A stretch of 13,803 bases of DNA from the NCBI GenBank assembly GCA_026395275.1, contig JAPLZA010000075.1:1-13803 (forward strand), in the 5' to 3' direction. Positions 1 to 5,282 of this stretch are shown piece after piece (the first letter of the stretch is position 1; each line of letters starts with the position of its first letter). The notes beneath the pieces are model-generated. The model was not told the origin of the DNA. It saw nothing but the letters and a program-made list of their open reading frames with translations, and made no database searches. Origin of the DNA: Candidatus Staskawiczbacteria bacterium (GTDB lineage Bacteria > Patescibacteriota > Minisyncoccia > Minisyncoccales > Staskawiczbacteraceae). The position numbers were made by a program, and so were the translations under genes.

Positions 1-674
1 GCAGTTTCAGAAATTTTTTCTATTTTATCTCCAGAAAATTCAATGCGTAATATTTTTTCTCCTGTGACAATATATATTTCTACAATGTCTCCGCGTACAC
101 GGAACATGCCAGGCTTAAAATCAATATCATTGCGCTGATACTGTAAATTATTTAGAAGAAGCAGGAAATCTTTTCTTTTAATTCCTTGTTTGAGTTTAAT
201 TTCCAAAGAAATATTTTCATAGTTTTCTGGAGAACCAATGTTGTAAATACAAGACACAGAGGCAACTACAATAACGTCTTTTCTGACTGTGACATCTTGA
301 ACTGCTGCGTGTCTTAGGCGATCAATTTCTTCATTAATTTTGGCATCTTTCTCTATATATGTATCTGATTGTGGGATATAAGCCTCTGGTTGATAGTAGT
401 CATAATAAGAAACAAAATAGTGGACCGCATTATTTGGGAAGAATTCTTTAAATTCTTGGTAAAGCTGGGCCGCCAAAGTTTTATTTGGAGAAATAACTAA
501 AGTAGGTTTTTGAGTTTTTTCAATAACTTTAGCCATTGTGAATGTTTTGCCCGACCCAGTTACGCCTAAAAGCACCTGGTCTTTAACTCCAGATTCTAAA
601 TTTTTAACCAGCTGTTTTATGGCTTCTGGCTGGTCTCCTTTAGGCTTAAATTTTGATTTTAGCTGAAACTTCAT
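1..674 (-). CDS. uvrB: Excinuclease ABC subunit UvrB, N-terminal part (gene continues beyond position 1)
   Basis: UvrB is the damage-verifying helicase-like subunit of nucleotide excision repair; it is loaded by UvrA and recruits UvrC. I translated the reverse complement from the ATG at 674-672 and it stays open to the window edge, giving 224 residues of a protein usually near 660-670. Family motifs are clear: the N-terminal GDQPEAI, the Walker A motif GVTGSGKT (residues 37-44), SPNKTLAAQL (62-71) and the aromatic beta-hairpin YYDYYQPEAYIP (90-101) that inserts between the strands of damaged DNA. Helicase motifs of the C-terminal half and the UvrC-binding coiled coil lie outside the window. 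No Shine-Dalgarno sequence precedes the start, and only 13 bp separate it from the divergent ruvA start, so a leaderless or very short-leader mRNA is likely. Identification is secure. Confidence 0.96.
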   Translation of the reverse strand, partial: MKFQLKSKFKPKGDQPEAIKQLVKNLESGVKDQVLLGVTGSGKTFTMAKVIEKTQKPTLVISPNKTLAAQLYQEFKEFFPNNAVHYFVSYYDYYQPEAYIPQSDTYIEKDAKINEEIDRLRHAAVQDVTVRKDVIVVASVSCIYNIGSPENYENISLEIKLKQGIKRKDFLLLLNNLQYQRNDIDFKPGMFRVRGDIVEIYIVTGEKILRIEFSGDKIEKISET

Positions 675-679
675 ATACT
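653..679 (+). promoter_or_regulatory. Possible ruvA promoter inside the uvrB 5' end, giving a leaderless mRNA
   Basis: TATACT (674-679) is a good -10 box and TTGATT (653-658) a moderate -35 box, 15 bp apart, which is shorter than ideal. A start 7-9 nt after the -10 box falls at 686-688, the A of the ruvA ATG. There is no ribosome-binding site in the 13-bp gap. The minus-strand promoter for uvrB would have to lie inside the ruvA 5' coding sequence (TAAGAT on the minus strand just upstream is a candidate). Confidence 0.4.
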
Positions 680-687
680 ATATAAGT

Positions 688-1248
688 ATGGTATCTTATT
701 TAAACGGAAAAATTATATTAAAGCGAGATAAGTTTATTATACTGGAGGTCAACAATATTGGCTATAAAGTTTTTTTGAACCGCCAAAGCATAATAACATT
801 ACCAGAAATTGGTGAGAACCTCAAGCTGTTTACATATCAAAATGTCAAAGAAGAAGCATTAGACTTATACGGATTTGCAACCTATGAAGGCTTGGAATTT
901 TTTGAAACATTAATGGACATTCGCGGAGTTGGGCCAAAGTCAGCCTTAGATATTTCAGCATTGGGTTCTTTAGATAAAATAAAAGATAGGATATTAAAAC
1001 AAGACGAGAAAATTTTTGAAGGTATCCCTGGTATTGGTTCTAAAAAAGCAATGACAATAATTTTAGAACTTACGGGTAAAATAAAAATGCTGGGCCAGAA
1101 AAAGGGCTCTGCTGATGAGGCCGAAGGAGCCTTAATGCAACTTGGTTTTTCTAAACAGCAATCAAAAGATGCGTTGAGCCGAGTTTCTGCATCCGTAAAA
1201 GATTCGGAAGAGAGAATAAAGCTGGCGCTCAAAAATTTAGGGAAATAA
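688..1248 (+). CDS. ruvA: Holliday junction branch migration protein RuvA
   Basis: RuvA forms tetramers that bind four-way DNA junctions and load the RuvB motor during recombinational repair. The 186-residue product has the usual three parts: an N-terminal OB-fold (about 1-63, ending in the family motif DLYGF), tandem helix-hairpin-helix DNA-binding motifs (IRGVGPKSA near 78-86 and IPGIGSKKA near 112-120), and a small C-terminal helical domain (about 141-186, with GALMQLGFSKQQ) that contacts RuvB. Family length is about 190-205, so this is a slightly compact version. ruvB and ruvC are not adjacent; the partner upstream is the divergent uvrB. The ATG at 688 gives the canonical start (MVSYLNGKI resembles MIgyLkGki). 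The stop codon abuts a TTGACA box belonging to the next unit, and no terminator separates the two. Confidence 0.96.
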   Translation: MVSYLNGKIILKRDKFIILEVNNIGYKVFLNRQSIITLPEIGENLKLFTYQNVKEEALDLYGFATYEGLEFFETLMDIRGVGPKSALDISALGSLDKIKDRILKQDEKIFEGIPGIGSKKAMTIILELTGKIKMLGQKKGSADEAEGALMQLGFSKQQSKDALSRVSASVKDSEERIKLALKNLGK

Positions 1249-1277
1249 TTGACAAGCGTGTTGGGTTGGTGTAAGTT
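1249..1277 (+). promoter_or_regulatory. Candidate promoter of the leader-cimA unit
   Basis: A perfect TTGACA (1249-1254) begins on the base after the ruvA stop codon. With 17 bp spacing the -10 position reads TAAGTT (1272-1277), a weak match. Transcription would then begin close to the leader-peptide ATG at 1282, so the leader mRNA would be leaderless or nearly so, which suits the absence of a Shine-Dalgarno sequence there. The -35 box is convincing, the -10 box less so. Confidence 0.5.
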
Positions 1278-1281
1278 AAAA

Positions 1282-1344
1282 ATGAACATGAATTATAGAG
1301 TTTCAAAAAACATAATCAGCATTATAATTATTAACCTCTCTTAG
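1282..1344 (+). CDS. Isoleucine-rich leader peptide of the cimA attenuator
   Basis: This is a 20-codon ORF, MNMNYRVSKNIISIIIINLS, ending in TAG at 1342-1344. Six of seven consecutive codons (1312-1332: ATA ATC AGC ATT ATA ATT ATT) encode isoleucine. They sit just before an RNA that can fold into alternative hairpins, one a terminator, ahead of citramalate synthase, which feeds isoleucine synthesis. This matches the architecture of leader peptides in amino-acid attenuation, where ribosomes stalled at codons for the scarce end product switch the RNA fold. The stop codon lies in the loop and 3' arm of the first hairpin, as expected. No Shine-Dalgarno sequence is visible; a second in-frame ATG is at 1288. 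By a rough estimate for AT-rich DNA, an Ile run this dense is unlikely by chance (order 1e-5 to 1e-6 per frame position). The function is inferred from the sequence only. Confidence 0.75.
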   Translation: MNMNYRVSKNIISIIIINLS

Positions 1345-1403
1345 AGAAGGCGCGTTTTTACAAATAGAAATAGAAAACGCCTCTTCTCAAAAAGAGGTTT
1401 TTT
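1335..1403 (+). promoter_or_regulatory. Transcription attenuator with alternative 1:2, 2:3 and 3:4 hairpins
   Basis: Four segments pair in competing ways. 1:2: CCTCTC (1335-1340) with GAGAAGG (1344-1350), one bulged A and a 3-nt loop that includes part of the leader stop codon. 2:3 (antiterminator): 1344-1358 with 1374-1388, 15 positions with 13 Watson-Crick pairs, one G-T wobble and one C-C mismatch. 3:4 (terminator): CCTCTT (1380-1385) with AAGAGG (1392-1397), followed by six Ts (1398-1403). A ribosome stalled on the Ile codons (ending at 1332) would mask segment 1 and leave 2:3 free to form, giving readthrough. A ribosome reaching the stop codon would also cover part of segment 2 and allow 3:4. 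In addition, 1333-1339 can pair with 1393-1399 and close one long hairpin. The pairings are seen in the sequence; the mechanism is inferred from known his/ilv-type attenuators. Confidence 0.72.
1380..1403 (+). terminator. Intrinsic terminator of the cimA leader
   Basis: A 6-bp stem CCTCTT/AAGAGG with a 6-nt loop (1386-1391) is followed directly by TTTTTT (1398-1403); a second T tract lies at 1409-1416. Its 5' arm is shared with the antiterminator hairpin, so it should form only conditionally. It could also serve as the ruvA terminator. Confidence 0.65.
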
Positions 1404-1444
1404 AAAACTTTTTTTTGGTAGTTGTTTGAAAATTTAATAAATAG

Positions 1445-1450
1445 AAGGAG
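1445..1450 (+). promoter_or_regulatory. Shine-Dalgarno sequence of cimA
   Basis: AAGGAG sits 8 nt before the cimA ATG. It fixes that start, and it is the only clear Shine-Dalgarno sequence I found before any gene start in the window. Confidence 0.8.
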
Positions 1451-1458
1451 ACAAGGTT

Positions 1459-3030
1459 ATGAGCAAGATAGTTAAGATATACGACACAACGCTTAGAGAT
1501 GGCACGCAGGGTGAAAATGTTTCGTTTTCAGGCGCAGACAAAATTCGTATCGCGGATCGGCTTGATGCATTTGGAGTCCACTACATAGAAGGTGGTTGGC
1601 CGGGTGCTTGTCCAAAAGACATGGAGTTCTTCGTTGAGGCCCGCAAACGCAGTTGGAGGCATGCGAAGATTGTTGCATTTGGTAGCACACGCCGAGCGAA
1701 GGAAGTTTGTTCGCACGACTCCAATATCCAGGCGCTCGTTGAGGCTCATACGCCGGTTGTGACGATGGTGGGCAAAACGTGGTCACTCCACGTGCGCGAG
1801 GTAATCCGCACTACGTTAGAGGAGAACTTGGCGATGATCGCTGACAGCGTTCGCTACTTCAAGGAACGCGACAAAGAGGTTTTCTACGACGCCGAACATT
1901 TTTTCGACGGCTATAAGGATGACCCAGATTATGCATTGAAGACGTTACGCGCCGCACAGGATGCTGGCGCCGATGTGTTGGTGCTTTGCGACACTAATGG
2001 AGGCACTATGCCACACGAGATCTCGCGAATCGTCGGCGAGGTGAAGCGACAGTTTCACACCGCGCTCGGTATTCACACACACAACGATTGTGGTCTCGCT
2101 GTCGCTAACGCCCTCGCAGCAGTGGAACAAGGCGTGACGCAGGTGCAAGGCACAATCAACGGCTACGGTGAGCGCGCAGGTAACTGCAACCTTATCACAG
2201 TCATCGCTAATCTTGTGTTGAAGATGGGTGTTATATGTATCCCGCAGGAGAACCTGAGGTATCTGCGCGAGTTGAGTCAGTTTGTAGATGACCTTGCGAA
2301 CGTTCGCCCCGACATCCGCCAGCCGTTTGTCGGTGCAACGGCGTTCGCGCATAAGGGCGGCATCCATGTTAATGCCATTGAGAAGGTTGCGCGTAGCTAT
2401 GAGCACATTGATCCGGAATTGGTTGGCAATCGCCGTCGCGTGCTCGTGAGCGAATTAAGCGGTCGTAGCAATGTGTTGCTCAAAGCACAGGAACTAGGTC
2501 TCGTTCTCGACAAAAATGCTCCAGAGTTACACGAGGTTCTTAAACAGCTCAAAGAGATGGAACACCGTGGTTACGAGTTCGAGGCGGCTGACGCATCGTT
2601 TCGACTACTCGTGGAGAAAGCATTTAAGAGATATGAGCCGTTTTTCCAATTGCTTGGTTATCGCGTCATAATGGACCGCTTTGCTCAAGACGATCAGCAA
2701 ATCTGCGAAGCCAGCGTCAAGCTACGCGTCGGTGATAAAGTTGAGCACACGGTTGCAGAAGGCGACGGGCCAGTTAATGCACTCGACAAAGCATTACGTG
2801 CTGCGCTGGTAAAATTCTATCCGGCCATCCAGAATGTGCGACTAGTAGATTATAAGGTCCGCATCCTAGATTCCGGTGCCGGCACTGCTGCTAAGACACG
2901 CGTTATTATTGAATCCACTGACGGCAACTCGGTTTGGGGCACCGTCGGTGTCCACGACAATATCATCGAAGCCAGCTGGGAGGCATTGATGGATAGTTAT
3001 ATATATGCCATATGGATGGCTAAAAAATAA
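1459..3030 (+). CDS. cimA: (R)-citramalate synthase (CimA, LeuA/HMGL-like family), probably acquired by transfer
   Basis: CimA condenses pyruvate with acetyl-CoA to (R)-citramalate, a threonine-independent entry into isoleucine synthesis. The 523 residues match the long citramalate synthase family. An N-terminal HMGL-like TIM barrel (about 4-280) carries TTLRDGTQGE (R13, D14: catalysis and metal) and the metal-binding HTHND (206-210), then NGYGERAGNCNL. A linker is followed by a C-terminal LeuA-type allosteric domain (about 390-520), the usual site of isoleucine feedback. Composition differs sharply from the neighbours: 34/60 G+C in 1681-1740 against about 30% nearby, Arg mostly CGN where neighbours use AGA/AGG, plus a strong Shine-Dalgarno. 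The gene stands alone between an Ile-rich attenuator and a strong terminator; no leuCD or ilv genes are in the window. Isopropylmalate or homocitrate synthase is less likely given length, motif pattern and the Ile leader. Confidence 0.9.
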   Translation: MSKIVKIYDTTLRDGTQGENVSFSGADKIRIADRLDAFGVHYIEGGWPGACPKDMEFFVEARKRSWRHAKIVAFGSTRRAKEVCSHDSNIQALVEAHTPVVTMVGKTWSLHVREVIRTTLEENLAMIADSVRYFKERDKEVFYDAEHFFDGYKDDPDYALKTLRAAQDAGADVLVLCDTNGGTMPHEISRIVGEVKRQFHTALGIHTHNDCGLAVANALAAVEQGVTQVQGTINGYGERAGNCNLITVIANLVLKMGVICIPQENLRYLRELSQFVDDLANVRPDIRQPFVGATAFAHKGGIHVNAIEKVARSYEHIDPELVGNRRRVLVSELSGRSNVLLKAQELGLVLDKNAPELHEVLKQLKEMEHRGYEFEAADASFRLLVEKAFKRYEPFFQLLGYRVIMDRFAQDDQQICEASVKLRVGDKVEHTVAEGDGPVNALDKALRAALVKFYPAIQNVRLVDYKVRILDSGAGTAAKTRVIIESTDGNSVWGTVGVHDNIIEASWEALMDSYIYAIWMAKK

Positions 3031-3063
3031 GTCATCTTAAAGATGCATCGATCAGGCATTATA

Positions 3064-3090
3064 CCGGTTTACCCAAACCGGCTTTTTTTT
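3064..3090 (+). terminator. Strong intrinsic terminator after cimA
   Basis: A perfect 7-bp stem CCGGTTT/AAACCGG with loop ACCC is followed by C and eight Ts (3083-3090). It closes the cimA unit 33 nt after the stop codon. Confidence 0.92.
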
Positions 3091-3102
3091 ATTCGAAATT
3101 CA

Positions 3103-3111
3103 TGCTAATTT
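3103..3111 (+). promoter_or_regulatory. Extended -10 promoter of the murE-like gene, predicted leaderless
   Basis: TGCTAATTT is an extended -10 element (TG, one base, then TAATTT at 3106-3111) ending 7 nt before the ATG at 3119, which places the start of transcription at the start codon itself. The -35 position falls in the T tract of the preceding terminator. There is no Shine-Dalgarno sequence. Confidence 0.5.
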
Positions 3112-3118
3112 AAAAACA

Positions 3119-4339
3119 ATGACCATAAAAGAAACAATCAAAAAATTTATACCCAATTTTGTGTTGAGATTTTATCATTATATGCTCGCTTTGATTGGAG
3201 CTGTGATTTTTGGTTTCCCTGGGAAAAATAAAAACATAAAAATTATTGGAGTTACAGGTACAAGCGGAAAATCTACAACAGTTGATTTTATAACAAGAAT
3301 TTTAGAGGAGTCCGGCGCTAAAATCGCATCTGCTTCTTCTATAAGATTTAAAGTTGGCGAGAATGAATGGGAGAATAAATATAAAATGACAATGCCCGGT
3401 CGTTTTGTAATTCAGAAATTTTTAAGGCAAGCAGTAAATGCGGGGTGTAAATTCGCTGTTTTAGAGGTGACATCAGAGGGAATTAGGCAATTTCGCCACA
3501 AATTTATAAATTTTGATACAGCAGTTTTTACAAATTTATCTCCCGAGCATATTGAAAGCCATGGCGGTTTTGAAAATTATAGAAAAGAAAAATTAAAATT
3601 ATTTAAAGCAACAAAGAATATTCATGTTGTTAATATTGACGACGAAAACTCAAAATACTTTTTAAATATTCCCGCAAACCAGAAAATAAAATTTGATATG
3701 AAGGGCGCTGAGAATACCGGAATTAAATTAAATATAGAGGGAAGGTTCAATTTAATGAATGCTATGGCTGCAATTTCTGTTGCTAGGGCTTATGGAATTA
3801 ATGATGCAATAAGTAAAAAGGCATTAGAAAAAGCCAAAGGAATTTCAGGCAGAATGGAGGTTATTACTGCCCCGCCACAGCGGGGTCCCGCCAGAGGCGG
3901 GAAAAGCCCTGTTAAGGTTATTGTTGATTATGCCCATACTCCTGAACAGTTGGAAGCAGTATATAAAACTTTTAAAGAAGAAAATTTAATTTGTGTTTTA
4001 GGTTCTTGCGGAGGTGGAAGAGATAAATGGAAAAGGCCTGTTTTAGGAGAAGTAGCAAAAAAATATTGTAAAGAAGTTATTATTACCAATGAAGATCCGT
4101 ATGACGAAAATCCAATGGAAATTATAAATCAAGTTGCAGAAACCGTCGGGTTTAATGCCAAAAAAGTATTAGATAGGAAAGAAGCCATAGAAAAAGCTGT
4201 AATGGTTGCAAAACCGGGAGAGGTTGTTATAATCACAGGAAAGGGGTCAGAACCATGGATGTGTTTGGAAAATGGTAAAAAAATTCCTTGGGATGACCGT
4301 AAAATAGCCAGGGATTTTTTAAATAAAATTAATCGTTAA
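3119..4339 (+). CDS. MurE-like Mur ligase (UDP-N-acetylmuramyl-tripeptide synthetase family), lacking the usual N-terminal domain
   Basis: Mur ligases add amino acids to UDP-MurNAc peptides using ATP; MurE adds the third residue of the peptidoglycan stem. Visible motifs are the P-loop GVTGTSGKSTT (44-54), the central-domain pattern TNLSPEHIESHGGFENY, NLMNAMAAISVARAYGI, DYAHTPEQL (270-278) and the C-terminal GKGSEPW and WDDRKIARDFL. At 406 residues it is shorter than typical MurE (near 490). The UDP-binding domain 1 is absent and a hydrophobic stretch (about 13-35, FVLRFYHYMLALIGAVIFGF) replaces it, perhaps a membrane anchor. The diaminopimelate-recognition motif DNPR reads EDPYDENP here, so the amino-acid substrate cannot be assigned. 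A Pro/Gly/Arg-rich insert at about 251-264 is encoded by a GC-rich palindrome. Two small genes follow at 6 and 3 nt spacing, probably in one transcript. The family is sure, the exact reaction not. Confidence 0.85.
   Translation: MTIKETIKKFIPNFVLRFYHYMLALIGAVIFGFPGKNKNIKIIGVTGTSGKSTTVDFITRILEESGAKIASASSIRFKVGENEWENKYKMTMPGRFVIQKFLRQAVNAGCKFAVLEVTSEGIRQFRHKFINFDTAVFTNLSPEHIESHGGFENYRKEKLKLFKATKNIHVVNIDDENSKYFLNIPANQKIKFDMKGAENTGIKLNIEGRFNLMNAMAAISVARAYGINDAISKKALEKAKGISGRMEVITAPPQRGPARGGKSPVKVIVDYAHTPEQLEAVYKTFKEENLICVLGSCGGGRDKWKRPVLGEVAKKYCKEVIITNEDPYDENPMEIINQVAETVGFNAKKVLDRKEAIEKAVMVAKPGEVVIITGKGSEPWMCLENGKKIPWDDRKIARDFLNKINR
3870..3901. repeat. GC-rich double palindrome inserted in-frame in the murE-like gene
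   Basis: Two adjacent perfect 6-bp hairpins: CCCCGC/GCGGGG (3870-3885, loop CACA) and CCCGCC/GGCGGG (3887-3901, loop AGA). The outer arms can also pair with each other (3871-3876 with 3896-3901). It is almost pure GC within a gene of about 30% GC and encodes a PPQRGPARGG-type stretch between MEVI and the conserved DYAHTP strand, where MurE proteins normally have a short connection. It resembles in kind the protein-coding Rickettsia palindromic elements. Confidence 0.6.
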
Positions 4340-4345
4340 TTTATT

Positions 4346-4810
4346 ATGGAAAGAAGGAAAACAGAAGCAGAACCAGAAATAGAGGCAGAAATAAGTCCTG
4401 AAGGGGCCGTAGATAGCGCAACATCGAAAGTTGAAGAAAAAGAGTCGATAGATGCCGATGAGTCTTTTGGTTTTGTTTCAAAGACCAAAGAATGGTTTAG
4501 CGATAAATATAAAGATATATCAGCTGGGGTTGAAAATAAATATGAAAAAGCAAAAGCATGGAGAGCCAAAGAAATAAGGAAGCCCACTAAAAAAGGCTTG
4601 TTATTGGCAGCAAAAGATATTGATAAGAGAGCTGGGAGATTGGTTGGGGATGTTATTGGTGTTACGCCATCTATTATTTTTAAAATAATTAAAGGACTTT
4701 ATAAATTTGGCGAGACGATAATAAAAAAGAAAGGTAAGATTGGTTTTGGAGAGGGTTATGATATTGGCGAAGAGATGTTTACATTTGGTGAAAAAAAACA
4801 AAAAAACTAA
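4346..4810 (+). CDS. Hypothetical protein with acidic N-terminus and basic amphipathic C-terminus
   Basis: I do not recognise a family for these 154 residues. Residues 1-40 are strongly acidic and probably disordered (Glu, Asp, Ser, Ala). Residues 45-85 are mixed-charge and helical (KTKEWFSDKYKDIS, then a Lys/Glu run). Residues 86-135 are basic with a hydrophobic segment, VIGVTPSIIFKIIKGLYKF, which could lie on a membrane surface but is too short and charged for a clear transmembrane helix. The tail is Gly-, Phe- and Lys-rich. No signal peptide or Cys motif is seen. It begins 6 nt after the murE-like gene and is followed 3 nt later by the next small gene, so the three are probably cotranscribed. 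Codon use and AT-richness match the neighbours, which supports real coding. No Shine-Dalgarno sequence. Confidence 0.7.
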   Translation: MERRKTEAEPEIEAEISPEGAVDSATSKVEEKESIDADESFGFVSKTKEWFSDKYKDISAGVENKYEKAKAWRAKEIRKPTKKGLLLAAKDIDKRAGRLVGDVIGVTPSIIFKIIKGLYKFGETIIKKKGKIGFGEGYDIGEEMFTFGEKKQKN

Positions 4811-4813
4811 ACT

Positions 4814-5056
4814 ATGCAACAGGAAAAATTTGGTTTAAGAATTTTTAATTTAGTGATTAATAGGGTTTTAAAAAAAGTTTATTTTAGCTTAGACGAAGCT
4901 TCTAGGTTGGATTTAGAAAAAAATATTACTTCTGGCGACGAAAAGGCAGGAGAAAAAGCTGTTAAAAAATATATTCCTAACTTTGAAGAGTTGTTTGAGG
5001 AACAAGCAAAAATTATTGAAAAAGAAATAAAAGAAGAGATAGCAAAAGAGATCTAA
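4814..5056 (+). CDS. Small hypothetical helical protein, 80 aa
   Basis: No family recognised. The first 30 residues contain a hydrophobic-basic stretch (FGLRIFNLVINRVLKKVYFSL); the rest is Glu/Lys-rich and predicted helical, ending in EKEIKEEIAKEI. The segment SLDEASRLDLEKNITSGDEKA resembles, by eye, short helical proteins in which a conserved 'l..ls.eer..l' segment precedes an acidic tail, but that is not an assignment. It starts 3 nt after the preceding stop codon and is the last gene before the terminator at 5099-5120, so it belongs to the murE-like transcript. The tight spacing argues for coupled translation and hence a real gene. Confidence 0.65.
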   Translation: MQQEKFGLRIFNLVINRVLKKVYFSLDEASRLDLEKNITSGDEKAGEKAVKKYIPNFEELFEEQAKIIEKEIKEEIAKEI

Positions 5057-5098
5057 GGAATAAAATTGCTTAATATTTTAATTCATGTTAATGTAAAG

Positions 5099-5120
5099 AA
5101 GACAAAAAATTGTCTTTTTT
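5099..5120 (+). terminator. Intrinsic terminator after the murE-like operon
   Basis: A 7-bp stem AAGACAA/TTGTCTT with loop AAAA is followed by T residues to 5120 and a further T-rich stretch (5122-5126). It is A-rich on the 5' side, so it could act in both directions, although no minus-strand gene approaches it. Confidence 0.75.
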
Positions 5121-5133
5121 ATTTTTAACCGAT

Positions 5134-5274
5134 ATGAAAAAAATGTCAAAATCAATCAAAAAATTTATTCGAACGCAAAAGGCGCAAATAAGGCGCCAGT
5201 TTTGGGATGTTAAGAAACAGGAAGAATTAATAAAAGAGATGTATAATAAACTTAATATCAAAGAAGTAAAATAA
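5134..5274 (+). CDS. Small basic protein, 46 aa
   Basis: An open frame of 46 codons begins MKKMSKSIKKFIRTQKAQIR and continues RQFWDVKKQEELIKEMYNKL to NIKEVK and a TAA stop. It is very rich in Lys, Arg and Gln and probably a single long helix pair; the composition suggests nucleic-acid or ribosome association, but no family is recognised. An alternative start at 5143 (MSKSIKK) gives 43 residues; a weak TTGTCT-17-TATGAA promoter (5110-5138) would place transcription start near that second ATG. The ORF lies between the terminator and the Nif3-like gene, 8 nt before the latter, so the two are likely cotranscribed. The regular helical pattern and operon position support coding, but it is short. 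Confidence 0.6.
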   Translation: MKKMSKSIKKFIRTQKAQIRRQFWDVKKQEELIKEMYNKLNIKEVK

Positions 5275-5282
5275 GCAATAAA

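Noticed and set aside
882..1289. Minus-strand ORF of 135 codons opposite ruvA
   Set aside because: It is a shadow of ruvA. It overlaps the cimA promoter and leader and has no family resemblance.
1249..1458. T-box riboswitch as the regulator of cimA
   Set aside because: No T-box sequence (AGGGTGGNACCGCG-like) or Stem I features are visible. The Ile-rich ORF with competing hairpins explains the region better.
1945..2406. Long minus-strand open frames opposite cimA (also 1493-1786 and 1528-1749)
   Set aside because: They are shadows of the GC-richer cimA codons. They have no recognisable motifs, no start signals and Cys/His-rich unlikely compositions, whereas the plus strand is a complete, motif-rich enzyme.
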